Source: Paraburkholderia megapolitana (GTDB lineage Bacteria; Pseudomonadota; Gammaproteobacteria; Burkholderiales; Burkholderiaceae). Taken from it: DNA of 64,000 nucleotides. The notes under the pieces are model-generated. The model did not search any database, was not told the DNA's origin, and saw only the letters and a program-made list of their open reading frames with translations. Positions within the stretch are counted from its first letter, which is position 1. Every line of letters begins with the position of its first letter. Positions 18,286 to 26,857 of this stretch are shown here, piece after piece. Position numbers and translations under genes: made by a program. The stretch is from the NCBI RefSeq assembly GCF_007556815.1, contig NZ_CP041743.1:62001-126000 (forward strand). The letters are read 5' to 3'.

Positions 18286-19317
18286 CTACACCGCGCCCAT
18301 TGCCCACTTCAGCAACCGCGCCACTTCTTCGAAGTGGCGCTGCCCGATCGTGGCGTTCTCGGGCGTCGCTTCATACAACGCTTCGGCGAGCCCGGTGTTC
18401 GCCAGCGTCGGGCGCAATCCGGTTTGCGCGAGTTTGACGATCCGCTGCGCCACCTCGCCTTCGCCGCGCGCGAGCACCCACGGCAAGGTACCCGGGCCGC
18501 CATAAAACAACGCGACCGCGACGCGCGACGAATACACCACCACCGACGTATAGCCGATCCGGTCGCTCAAGGTGGCGAGCTGCATTTCCATCGCAATCAT
18601 CCGTCGCCGCGACTGCACATGCGGATCCCCCTCGCTCTCCTTATATTCCCGCCGCACCTCCTCGATCGACATCTTCATCTTCTGACTGAACTCGAAGCGC
18701 TGATGCACGATGTCGATCAGCGCCATCACGATAAATACGAGCGCGGCCCAGCCGAACAACATCAGCAGCAGATGCACGATGAGCGCGAGAATCGACAGCG
18801 GTTGCGTAAAACCGGACTGCACGGCCGGGTCCAGCGACGCATAGATCAACCAGCCGAGCGTCGCCCCAAGCAGGACCGTCTTCAGCAGCATCTTCGCGAG
18901 GTTGACGAGGTTGCGCGTCGACCACAGGTTCTTGAGCCCTTCAGCCGGATTGATGCGTCCAAGCGACGGTACGAGCCGGCTCCACGCCATCACGCCGCCC
19001 ACCTGGACGAAGCCGGCCAGCACGCCAACCGCGAGGCCGATCCCGATAAACACGAGCGACGGCAGCATCCACATGTGCGCGGCCGTGTCGACCAGCGTCG
19101 CGATGCGCGGGCCCGGGTCCGGCGTGCCCACCGCCTCGAACACGAGCCGGAACAGCGCCTGAACGTGCGCGAAAATTTGCGCGAGACCGGCCGCAAGCGC
19201 CACACACACGCCGACGAATATCGCCGTCGAAATGGTGTCGGCACTCTTGGGAACGTCACCTTTCTGGCGTGCATCGCGCAGCCGTTTCGCGGTCGGTTTC
19301 TGGCTCTTTTCCGCCAT
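18286..19317 (-). CDS. sctU: T3SS-1 export apparatus switch protein SctU lacking the NPTH motif
   Basis: A 343-aa FlhB/SctU protein. The N-terminal EKSQKPTAKRLRDARQKGDV segment, four membrane helices (about residues 30-50, 80-100, 135-160, 180-210) and the cytosolic linker MSIEEVRREYKESEGDP are all standard. The autocleavage site is not: where family members have VVxNPTHxAVAL, this protein reads VVVYSSRVAVAL, with Y262-S263-S264-R265 in place of Asn-Pro-Thr-His (18523-18534). The Asn and Pro needed for self-cleavage and substrate switching are gone. The flanks are intact and the frame is clean, so this is not an obvious decay product. It is the last gene of the leftward operon. Confidence 0.95.
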   Translation of the reverse strand: MAEKSQKPTAKRLRDARQKGDVPKSADTISTAIFVGVCVALAAGLAQIFAHVQALFRLVFEAVGTPDPGPRIATLVDTAAHMWMLPSLVFIGIGLAVGVLAGFVQVGGVMAWSRLVPSLGRINPAEGLKNLWSTRNLVNLAKMLLKTVLLGATLGWLIYASLDPAVQSGFTQPLSILALIVHLLLMLFGWAALVFIVMALIDIVHQRFEFSQKMKMSIEEVRREYKESEGDPHVQSRRRMIAMEMQLATLSDRIGYTSVVVYSSRVAVALFYGGPGTLPWVLARGEGEVAQRIVKLAQTGLRPTLANTGLAEALYEATPENATIGQRHFEEVARLLKWAMGAV

Positions 19318-19329
19318 CGCGAGGTGCCT

Positions 19330-20133
19330 TCAGTGACCGTGCTGCAGCAGCGCGCGCAGCAACGCGATCATCCCGCTGTCGGGACTCAACAGATCCTGCA
19401 GCGACGCGTACACGAGCGGCAGAAACAGCACCATCATCAGCATCGCGAGCGCGCTCTTGAGCGGCTGCGAGAACGTGAAGATGTTCAGTTGCGGTACCGC
19501 GCGCCCAACCAGTCCGATACCGGCGTCGACCAGCACGAGCACGATCACGACCGGCGCCGAGAGCTTCACCATCCATACAAACACGGCGTCGGTCTGGCGC
19601 AGGATAAACGTCGACAACACTTCGGAGAAATTCGGCAGCAGTGTGCCGACCGGCCACCAGGTGTACGACTGGGCGAACACCTGCACGACCATCTGCAGAC
19701 CGCCCGCCGTCACGAACAGCGCGAGGGCGACAAAGTTCAGGAAGCCCGAGGTCGGGCCGCCCTCATGCCCACCCATCGGGTCGAAGAACGCCGCGTTGCC
19801 GCTGCCGGTCTGAAAGTCGATCAGGTAGCCGACCCCCTGGATAGCGAACAGCACCGCGCTCATCGCGCCGGCCAGCATGATACCGATCAGCGCTTCCTTC
19901 GCCGCCAGCAGGCACCAGACCAGAAACGGCAGATCGGCGATCTGTGCGGGGTCGATTGCCGGCGCCACGAACGCTGCGATTACCACCGCGAGTCCGTTGC
20001 GCACGAGCCCCGTCACGATCTCCTCGTTGAAGACCGGCATGATCAGCATCACCGGCAACAGACGCGGCATGACGAATAGCAGCGGCTTCGCGCCCGCCGC
20101 GATGGCAGAAAAATTCTGCGCCTGATCTAGCAT
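19330..20133 (-). CDS. sctT: T3SS-1 export gate protein SctT
   Basis: A 267-aa FliR/SctT family inner-membrane protein with six or more hydrophobic segments over its length. The KEALIGIMLAGAMSAVLFAIQ region and the QTGSGNAAFFDP loop, characteristic of SctT, are present. It forms the export gate with SctR and SctS. It overlaps the upstream sctO gene by seven bases and is 12 bp from sctU, consistent with one transcript. Confidence 0.95.
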   Translation of the reverse strand: MLDQAQNFSAIAAGAKPLLFVMPRLLPVMLIMPVFNEEIVTGLVRNGLAVVIAAFVAPAIDPAQIADLPFLVWCLLAAKEALIGIMLAGAMSAVLFAIQGVGYLIDFQTGSGNAAFFDPMGGHEGGPTSGFLNFVALALFVTAGGLQMVVQVFAQSYTWWPVGTLLPNFSEVLSTFILRQTDAVFVWMVKLSAPVVIVLVLVDAGIGLVGRAVPQLNIFTFSQPLKSALAMLMMVLFLPLVYASLQDLLSPDSGMIALLRALLQHGH

Positions 20134-20738
20134 CGGGAGTCGGGACGAAAAACGTTGGCGTCAGGATCGGTGTCCGGGTCGGCAGGGTCGGGCTGGGTCG
20201 CTTCGGTGGTCTGTATGGGGAACGGCGAGAATCCCTGTAACGCATCCGCATCCGCCGGTGCGAAGCGGCGCACCGCATAGGCATCCGATACTTCGTCGGC
20301 GGCGCGTTCGTTGCGTGCACTCAGCGCGCGCTGCGTCGTTTCGCCCACTTTCTCGAGTTTGTCCTCGGCCGCTTTCGCGCGCCGCACCGCGCGCTGCCGC
20401 TGCGCAAGCTCCGCTTCGTGGCCGCTGTGTGTCATGTTCGCACGCACCATCGACTCGTTCGCTGTGCCGATTCGCAGGTTCACCGTGCGGGTATCCACCG
20501 CGGCTTCCTGCAGTCCCCTCGCCGAGCGGCTCGGTGCATCCTCCGCGACCGCCGCGAGGCGTTGCTGGATCGCCGCCTTCGCCGCGACCTGGTGGTCGAG
20601 ATGCTGACGTGCGTTGTCGAGCGCACGGCGGCTTTCGGCAGCGATGCCCTGCTGGCGCGCGGCCGCGACCCGGGCGAGCTGGGAGCGTAACGCGCGCACG
20701 CGACGCAAGCGGGCGAGCATCTCTTCGATCTCAGACAT
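20127..20738 (-). CDS. sctO: T3SS-1 ATPase stalk protein SctO
   Basis: About 203 aa from the ATG at 20738. A longer frame upstream lies inside sctN and is not used. Residues 1-150 are a continuous charged, Arg/Ala/Glu-rich coiled coil, as expected for the FliJ/SctO stalk that sits in the SctN hexamer and contacts SctV. The C-terminal 50 residues are Pro/Asp-rich and probably unstructured. Identification rests on position between sctN and sctT and on coiled-coil character, since SctO sequences are poorly conserved. The start overlaps the sctN stop by eight bases. Confidence 0.8.
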   Translation of the reverse strand: MSEIEEMLARLRRVRALRSQLARVAAARQQGIAAESRRALDNARQHLDHQVAAKAAIQQRLAAVAEDAPSRSARGLQEAAVDTRTVNLRIGTANESMVRANMTHSGHEAELAQRQRAVRRAKAAEDKLEKVGETTQRALSARNERAADEVSDAYAVRRFAPADADALQGFSPFPIQTTEATQPDPADPDTDPDANVFRPDSRC

Positions 20739-22101
20739 GGTCGTTCGCGAGGCGTGTGAGGCGCGCGAGCGTCGCATCGAACGACACGTTCTCGGTGGCC
20801 AGTTGCGTGCAGAACGCACCGAGCGCGTCGCGCGCACGCAGCGCGAGATCGCCGAGGCGGTCGCTGCCTTCGCGATACTCGCCGATCTGCACGAGTAACT
20901 CGATCTCCTGGTATTTCGCGAGCAGTTCGCGCAGTCGCCCGGCCGCGCGCTGGTGCACCGCGTTCGTGACGAGCGGCATCACGCGCGACAGGCTCGCGAG
21001 CACGTCGATCGCCGGATAGCGATTCGCCAGCGCGATCTTGCGCGACAGCACGATATGGCCGTCGAGAATCGAGCGGACTTCCTCGGCGATCGGATCGGAC
21101 TCTTCATCGCCTTCAACCAGCACCGTGTACAACGCGGTAATCGAGCCGCGCTCGCCCTGCCCCGCGCGTTCCAGCAGACGCGGCAGCACCGCGAACGTCG
21201 AGGGTGGGAAGCTGCGCCGCGTCGGCGGCTCGCCGCTTGCCAGACCCACCTCGCGCTGGGCACGCGCAAAACGTGTCAGCGAATCGACGAGCAGCAGTAC
21301 ACGTTGCCCCGCATCGCGGAAATGTTCGGCGATCGCGGTCGCGACGAGCGCCGATTTGACCCGCTCCATGGCGGGTCGGTCCGAGGTCGACACAACGAGA
21401 ATCGAGCGTGCGCGCACTTCGGGCGATAGAGAATGCTCGATGAACTCGCGCACTTCGCGGCCGCGCTCGCCGACCAGGGCGATCACGTTGACATCGGCCT
21501 GCGCGCCACGCGCAATCATGCCGAGCAGCGTGCTCTTGCCGACCCCCGATGGCGCGAAGATGCCGACACGCTGCCCTTCGCCTAGCGTCATCAACCCGTC
21601 GATCACCTGCACGCCGGTCGCGAACGGTGTGTCGATCATGCGTCGCGCAAGGGGATTGGGTGGCGACTGCTGGGTCGACACCCACGTGGCGCCGCTCACC
21701 GGGCCGCGTCCATCGAGCGGCTGACCGAGCCCGTCGAGTACACGGCCGAACAGGCCCTCCCCGACTGGGAACACGTGTTCGCGCCCGGACGGCACGACCG
21801 TCGTTTCCGGCGACAACCCGGCCACGTCGCCGAGCGGTGTCAGCAGTGTCGTCTGGCGCGAAAAGCCGACCACTTCCGCGAGCAGCGTCGGCTGGTTGGG
21901 CGTGCGCAGCTCGCAGATCTCGCCGAGCCGCGCGCGAATACCCGTCGCGTTGAGGATCTGCCCGACCGCGTGATTGACGCGCCCCTGCACCGACACCGGA
22001 GAGAAGAACGCGAGCCCCGCATCGAGATCGCCGACCAGACGCCCGCTGTCGACGAGCGGCTCGTCGTCGGCGCCCGCAGGCGCATCCGCATACGTGCTCA
22101 T
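20731..22101 (-). CDS. sctN: T3SS-1 ATPase SctN
   Basis: A 456-aa FliI/SctN-type hexameric ATPase. The Walker A motif APSGVGKST is at residues 183-191, followed by [13 protein letters not shown] and a Walker B region [18 protein letters not shown]. The [15 protein letters not shown] stretch is typical of T3SS and flagellar ATPases. It powers chaperone release and unfolding of substrates. The ATG overlaps the sctL stop (ATGA). It is clearly distinct from the second SctN at 57316-58686. Confidence 0.97.
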   Translation of the reverse strand: MSTYADAPAGADDEPLVDSGRLVGDLDAGLAFFSPVSVQGRVNHAVGQILNATGIRARLGEICELRTPNQPTLLAEVVGFSRQTTLLTPLGDVAGLSPETTVVPSGREHVFPVGEGLFGRVLDGLGQPLDGRGPVSGATWVSTQQSPPNPLARRMIDTPFATGVQVIDGLMTLGEGQRVGIFAPSGVGKSTLLGMIARGAQADVNVIALVGERGREVREFIEHSLSPEVRARSILVVSTSDRPAMERVKSALVATAIAEHFRDAGQRVLLLVDSLTRFARAQREVGLASGEPPTRRSFPPSTFAVLPRLLERAGQGERGSITALYTVLVEGDEESDPIAEEVRSILDGHIVLSRKIALANRYPAIDVLASLSRVMPLVTNAVHQRAAGRLRELLAKYQEIELLVQIGEYREGSDRLGDLALRARDALGAFCTQLATENVSFDATLARLTRLANDHV

Positions 22102-22727
22102 CGCGCCGCTCCCTTCAGCGGCTCGCGACGGATGGCCTGGCGCAGCGCGTCGATCTGCAGGTCGAGACTTGCATCGATACGGCCCGACGGCGTTTCGACA
22201 GTACAGGCGCGCGCTTCGAGTTTCGCGTCCTCGACAACGCGGATTTTCTGCGCACGCATCTGCCCGGCGAACGCGCTGGCGAGTGCCTGCTCCATTTCCT
22301 CGCGGCGGCCCGGCGCGACATGCACGATCAGGAACGGCTCGTCGCGCACGAGCGGCATGATGCGCGCGAGTGCGGCCTCATAGAGCCGCTGCGTGCCCAT
22401 CTCGCCGACGATCGCGCGCACCGCCTTGACGACGATCTCCGCCATCGAGTCCTTCATCGACTCCATGGTCTTCGCCGCGGACAACGCCTGGCTATAGGTC
22501 TGCGTCGCGTATTCGTGCTGCGCGCGACGCAGTCCTTCCTCGTAGCCGGCCGCGTGGCGCGCGTCGAATTCGCGCTGCGCAGCCGCCACGATGCGCTCGG
22601 CTTCCTCGCGCGCAGTCGCAATCACCGCGGATGCGTCGAGCAGCGTCGCGTATTCGCGCTCCTTCAGAACCTTGCGCTCGGACAGCAGCTGCAGGTTGTC
22701 GCTCGTAATCAGAAAAGCCAGTCCCAT
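22098..22727 (-). CDS. sctL: T3SS-1 stator protein SctL
   Basis: 209 aa from the ATG at 22727; the much longer open frame upstream is antisense-type noise over sctK and sctJ. The central part is an Ala/Glu/Arg-rich helix (about residues 30-105), followed by the conserved C-terminal FliH/SctL domain with the [19 protein letters not shown] ending. SctL links the ATPase to SctQ. It overlaps sctK by 19 bases at its start and sctN by four at its end. Confidence 0.92.
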   Translation of the reverse strand: MGLAFLITSDNLQLLSERKVLKEREYATLLDASAVIATAREEAERIVAAAQREFDARHAAGYEEGLRRAQHEYATQTYSQALSAAKTMESMKDSMAEIVVKAVRAIVGEMGTQRLYEAALARIMPLVRDEPFLIVHVAPGRREEMEQALASAFAGQMRAQKIRVVEDAKLEARACTVETPSGRIDASLDLQIDALRQAIRREPLKGAAR

Positions 22728-23422
22728 GCCGCAAACCTCTCGGGAATCAGGAACAGAAACAGCAGCTCGCCCAACTGGTCGCGCTGCGCATGATTGAGCA
22801 GATAAGGTGCTTCGTCGTCGATCGCGCGATTGAATTTCAGTCGCGCACGACGCTCCACCGGTACACCGGCTACCGCAATGAAATCCGCCAGCAGGCGACC
22901 GCCGCGCGCCCGGATCAATGCCGGCAGTGCGGCGGGTTCGTTGCGCCACGGCTCGAGCGTTTCGCCCAGTACGCCGAATTCCGGCGCGCGTTCGAGCGCG
23001 AGTTCGAGCGCAGCGGCACCGAACTTCGCCGCGACCTCGGTGCGCACGCGCCGCCCATGCAGTGCCTCGCGCAGCCAGTTCCGGTGCAGCAGCAAGCCTG
23101 CGAACGATGCGAGCTGTTCGAGTGCCGCACCCGGTAGCAGCGCGAGCCGCGCGGGCGGTGTCGCAGCGTCGAAGTCGGCACCCACCACGCCGTGCTCGTC
23201 GAGCAGATGGCGTGCGATCAGCCTGCGCCCGGCCTCGCCGAAGCGCGCCAGTTCCTGGTACGCAGCGGGCCACGCGGCAGGCACACGCGTGACGTGCAGG
23301 TAAGTGTCCGGACGCAGGTTGAACTCGCACACCATCCGGTAGAACGCGGCACGGCGTGGCGCTGCAGGCAGCTCGAGGGCCTGCATCCACGGTGCCGGCG
23401 GTGAGCGGTCGGCCGGCGTCAT
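22709..23422 (-). CDS. sctK: T3SS-1 sorting platform protein SctK
   Basis: 237 aa, YscK/SctK-like: a conserved N-terminal FNLRPDTYLH motif, a central Leu/Ala/Arg-rich helical body and a C-terminal NHAQRDQLGELLFLFLIPERF segment. SctK joins SctQ to the SctD ring. The place between sctJ and sctL is the usual one for SctK. The 36-bp gap to sctJ holds no terminator. Confidence 0.82.
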   Translation of the reverse strand: MTPADRSPPAPWMQALELPAAPRRAAFYRMVCEFNLRPDTYLHVTRVPAAWPAAYQELARFGEAGRRLIARHLLDEHGVVGADFDAATPPARLALLPGAALEQLASFAGLLLHRNWLREALHGRRVRTEVAAKFGAAALELALERAPEFGVLGETLEPWRNEPAALPALIRARGGRLLADFIAVAGVPVERRARLKFNRAIDDEAPYLLNHAQRDQLGELLFLFLIPERFAAWDWLF

Positions 23423-23458
23423 TGCGGCACGTGCCCCGCTCGATACCGCGACAGCACG

Positions 23459-24343
23459 TTACGCGCCGTCGCGCGCACTGTCGACGACCCGCACGGCGCG
23501 TGCACCGTTGCCCGTTGCACCGCTTCCTCCACCGCCTGCTCCGCCATTGCTGCGAGCGCTGCCGAGCAAACCGGCAAGGCCCGCGCCGAACATCCCGCGC
23601 CGCGCCGCCGACAGCGCGATCACCGCAAACGTCAGCAGAACCAGCGCGCCGACCAGCCAGCCGAGCGGCGTGCGCAAATGCACGATGTCGTTCAACGCAT
23701 TGCCGATACCGTTGACGGGTACCGCTTTCTCCGACGCCGGTTGCAGGAACAGCGACACGTTGTCGTACTGCAGCCCTTCGATGCTGTGTGCAACGAGGTC
23801 TTTCACCATCGGCGCCATGGCGCGCAGATCGACGCCGGGCCGGTAGCGGATGTAGACCGCCGCCGACGACGGCCTGATCTTGTCCGCGAGCGGATCGTTC
23901 TCCGGAATCACCACCTGCACGCGAGCCACCACGACGCCTTCGATGTCCTGCAGCGTGCGCGACAGATCCTGCGATACGCCGTACAGATAGCGCATGCGCT
24001 CTTCGGCGGGTGTCGACACCAGCCCCTGCTTCTGGAACAGCTCGCCGATGCTCGCGTAATGCGGGCGCGGCAGACCGTTCGCGTGCAGCACCGTCAGCGC
24101 GGAATGCATGTCGTCGTCGGGGACTTCGACGAGCCACGACTGGCGGTCCGAGGCGTCGCGTGCGTCGTTGTCCTTGGTCGCAGAAATGCCGGCATCGGTC
24201 AGCACGCCGAGCATCTGGTTCGCCTCGGCTTCGCTCAGGCCCGAGTACAACTCCTGCTGGCAGCCGGCCAGCAGCACGAGCGCACCGACGAGTGCAACGC
24301 GCGCCGCATGACTGCGCCAGCGGATCGATCGATGAGCCGTCAT
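23459..24343 (-). CDS. sctJ: T3SS-1 inner-membrane ring lipoprotein SctJ
   Basis: 294 aa. The signal peptide ends in a lipobox (LLAGC, Cys28) and is followed by QELYSGLSEAEANQMLGVL, the standard SctJ start. The ring-building motifs GLPRPHY, GELFQKQGLVSTPAEE and IRPSSAAVYIRYR are present. A single membrane helix at about residues 235-255 precedes a Gly-rich cytosolic tail. The start overlaps the sctI stop by four bases. Confidence 0.96.
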   Translation of the reverse strand: MTAHRSIRWRSHAARVALVGALVLLAGCQQELYSGLSEAEANQMLGVLTDAGISATKDNDARDASDRQSWLVEVPDDDMHSALTVLHANGLPRPHYASIGELFQKQGLVSTPAEERMRYLYGVSQDLSRTLQDIEGVVVARVQVVIPENDPLADKIRPSSAAVYIRYRPGVDLRAMAPMVKDLVAHSIEGLQYDNVSLFLQPASEKAVPVNGIGNALNDIVHLRTPLGWLVGALVLLTFAVIALSAARRGMFGAGLAGLLGSARSNGGAGGGGSGATGNGARAVRVVDSARDGA

Positions 24344-24852
24344 TCCTGGTTCTTCAGAATCGAGTGCGTGAGACCGTTGGTCGCCTGGGCGACCGCAAGG
24401 CTCAACTGGTATTCGGAGATCGTCGTCGTCGCACTCCACTGAAAGTCCATCGCCTGCGCCATCGACATCAACGGGTCGTTGCCGTTCTGCGTCATCGACG
24501 TCAGCATCTCGGTCTGGTGCTTCTGCAGACTCGAGTAGCGCGTGTCGAGGTCGCTGGTGAAACTGCGCAATCGCTCGACGAGCGATGAATGGTTCGCCTC
24601 GACGGGCGTCATGCGCACGTCCGTGGATGCGGGTTCGACGGGCTGCGTGGGCTGCGTTTGCGCCGTTGCTGCAACCTGCGCGGCAGGCGCAGCAGCCGGG
24701 GCCGTCTGCGCCTGGCTGGCCGGCTGCATCAAGCCGTCGAACTGCCGGACCTGGGCATCATGCTGCACCCCGCCCGTCTGCATGGTCTGCGCGGCGGACT
24801 GGGTACTCGCGAGCGCGGCCGCCGACGGCGGTGCGACACCTGAGACAGTCAT
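24340..24852 (-). CDS. sctI: T3SS-1 inner rod protein SctI
   Basis: 170 aa. The C-terminal 60 residues match the rod family (YscI/PrgJ): DPLMSMAQAMDFQWSATTTI then a terminal amphipathic helix ending in NGLTHSILKNQE. The N-terminal 90 residues are Ala/Gln/Thr-rich low complexity, longer than in most rod proteins. The position directly before sctJ is the usual place for SctI. GGAGGACAG lies just upstream of the ATG. Confidence 0.85.
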   Translation of the reverse strand: MTVSGVAPPSAAALASTQSAAQTMQTGGVQHDAQVRQFDGLMQPASQAQTAPAAAPAAQVAATAQTQPTQPVEPASTDVRMTPVEANHSSLVERLRSFTSDLDTRYSSLQKHQTEMLTSMTQNGNDPLMSMAQAMDFQWSATTTISEYQLSLAVAQATNGLTHSILKNQE

Positions 24853-25023
24853 GATCTGTCCTCCTTGTCTGCTTTACTGCTGCTTTACTGCTGCTCTTGC
24901 TGCCGGTTCACTACGACCCCGGGGCAGCCGACCGCTGCGCACGTGCGCAACCCCGCCGCCGATGCGAACCATCGGCGCCGCGGTATTGCACGGCTGCGAC
25001 AGACGGGCGGCTAGCGCCCGGTG

Positions 25024-25242
25024 TCAGGAGCGGCCAGCCGAACCGATATGGTCCGCCGCCTGCGACGCGGCTGTTCCTGCGGCCGCCGTTACTGCGCCGG
25101 TCGTCTGGAACGTGCTCGTCGAGCTTTGCACCTGGAACTGGATTGCCGTCAGTTGCTCCTGAGCCTGGATCAACTGGTTCGCCTGGTTCTGAACGTCGCC
25201 CGTGTTGGTTGAGCCATTGTTCGGAGAAGTTGGGGCTGTCAT
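25024..25242 (-). CDS. 72-aa Gln/Ser/Thr-rich protein, candidate needle subunit
   Basis: A small protein with a good ribosome-binding site (GGAG, eight bases before the ATG), between sctD and sctI in the same direction. It has a Gln-rich amphipathic helix (residues about 17-45) and an Ala/Thr-rich tail, with no Cys or Trp and no signal peptide. The size and place fit a needle or pilus subunit (SctF), and no other gene of T3SS-1 fits that role. However, it lacks the usual SctF pattern, so this is inference. The 171 bp to sctI and 175 bp to sctD hold no other gene. Confidence 0.55.
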   Translation of the reverse strand: MTAPTSPNNGSTNTGDVQNQANQLIQAQEQLTAIQFQVQSSTSTFQTTGAVTAAAGTAASQAADHIGSAGRS

Positions 25243-25417
25243 GTGCTGCTCCTTCGTTCGTTGAGTAACGTTTCAACACCGCGGGGTTCACGGCGCCATG
25301 CCGCTTCCCGCTCCGCCTGCCGTCGCACTCGCTGATGGCGAATGCAGCGGCTTACGGTCCGGTTGCGCGCAGTGCCTGATGCGCGGCGCGCGAATACTGT
25401 CGTGTCACCTGCTACTG

Positions 25418-26857
25418 CTACTGCTTCTGTGACGGCGCGCGACTTGCCGCCACCGCGCCACTGGCGGCCGCGGCGAGACCGCTCGCCATTGCGGGGTTCG
25501 CTGCGTTTATCGCCGAGCCTGCTACCGCCGCTACTGCCACACCCGCCGATGCCGCCGTGTCCGCGGTTGCCGCACCGGACACCGGCAGCGCAACACCGGC
25601 CGCCGCGCCGCGCGCCACCATCGGCGCCGATGCCGATGGTGCATCCGACGCACTCACGGGCGCACCCGCCGAACTGCCACCCAGTGGCATCGTGATCCGG
25701 CGTCCCTCGCTATCGAAGACCACTTCGTCCGAACCAATCGACACGACGGTCGGTCCTTCCTTCATCCGCGATCCTTCGAAATAGCGGCTGCCGTCGGCGG
25801 TTTCGACGTAGCGCTGGTCGCCGTCGCCCGCAAACACCGTGACGATCTCCGGAATACCTGCCGTGCCACCGAGCATCCCCGCGCGTGCCGCCACGGCGCC
25901 CGGTTCGCCGTAATGCACATGATCGACGACTTCGAGCGCCGGTCGCGCGTCCTTCATGTAGTTCTGGATGCGCTGCGCGATCTGCGCATGCGGCGCATCG
26001 CCGGTCAGTTCGATCTTGCCGTGCCCGAGATACGACACGGTGAGCGGCGTGTCGCTGAAATAGGTCTGCGCGGTCGCGAGCAGATCGTTCACCACGTACA
26101 CGGTGCCCAGCGCCGCGTCGTCGACGCCGGCCACGATCTGCGCGACCTTGTCGCGCTCGGCGGCATCTTTCACATAGCCACCGACGATTGCACCGTCGTC
26201 GCGCGGCGTGACGCTCAGTTCCGGATACACGCGCAGCGCCTGCTGCAGCCGGTGCACGCGCGCCAGCGGCGATTCGTGCTGCCACGGCAAACTGCCCGAC
26301 CACGCGACGAGCCCATAACCGAGTGCACCCAACAGCACACCGACCCACAGCGCCGCGAGCACGATCACGAAACGCCGGCTACCGACCCGGCGCATGGCAT
26401 CGGCGAGCCAGCCCGACCATGCGGAATCGCGATCCGCCGCCGGCTTCTCGCTCTCGGCAGGCAATGCTGCAACGGCCTGCGCATTGCGGGCGATGCCGAG
26501 CCGGATCGAGCCGACCGTCACGACGTCGCTTGGCGTCAGCGAACGGCGCCCCGCGCCCAGCGCTTCGTCGTTAAAGAGCACCGGCGCGCTGCCGGCTTCG
26601 CCAAAATTCTGTACCGTCACCGCGAGTGCGCCGACCTGCAGACAGACCTGTTTTGCAGCGATCTCGCGGTCCGGCAGGATCACCTCGCAGTCGGCGGCGG
26701 TGCCAACCCAGTTCGGGCCGCGCGCCAGCGACATCGTGCGGCCGTACATCGGACCGCTCAGGAAACACAGGTTCCACGGCGACACGGCCGTCTCGCGCAG
26801 CTGGGCCGCCGCGCCGCCGTTCAGCGCCGTGTGCGGATCAAGGGTGCTCGTAGCCAT
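25418..26857 (-). CDS. sctD: T3SS-1 inner-membrane ring protein SctD
   Basis: 479 aa. An N-terminal cytosolic FHA-like domain (about residues 30-125, with VGTAADCEVILPDREIAAKQV) is followed by one membrane helix at about 165-190. A periplasmic ring-building region comes next (BON-like repeat VGGYVKDAAERDKVAQIV and the YLGHGKIELTG element). The last 80 residues are Ala/Ser-rich low complexity. SctD forms the outer of the two inner-membrane rings. It overlaps the sctC stop by 20 bases. Confidence 0.93.
   Translation of the reverse strand: MATSTLDPHTALNGGAAAQLRETAVSPWNLCFLSGPMYGRTMSLARGPNWVGTAADCEVILPDREIAAKQVCLQVGALAVTVQNFGEAGSAPVLFNDEALGAGRRSLTPSDVVTVGSIRLGIARNAQAVAALPAESEKPAADRDSAWSGWLADAMRRVGSRRFVIVLAALWVGVLLGALGYGLVAWSGSLPWQHESPLARVHRLQQALRVYPELSVTPRDDGAIVGGYVKDAAERDKVAQIVAGVDDAALGTVYVVNDLLATAQTYFSDTPLTVSYLGHGKIELTGDAPHAQIAQRIQNYMKDARPALEVVDHVHYGEPGAVAARAGMLGGTAGIPEIVTVFAGDGDQRYVETADGSRYFEGSRMKEGPTVVSIGSDEVVFDSEGRRITMPLGGSSAGAPVSASDAPSASAPMVARGAAAGVALPVSGAATADTAASAGVAVAAVAGSAINAANPAMASGLAAAASGAVAASRAPSQKQ

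Noticed and set aside
18064..20079. A 671-codon rightward frame over the end of the giant gene, sctU and sctT
   Set aside because: Antisense or out-of-frame overlap with confident genes and Arg/His/Gln-rich low-quality sequence.
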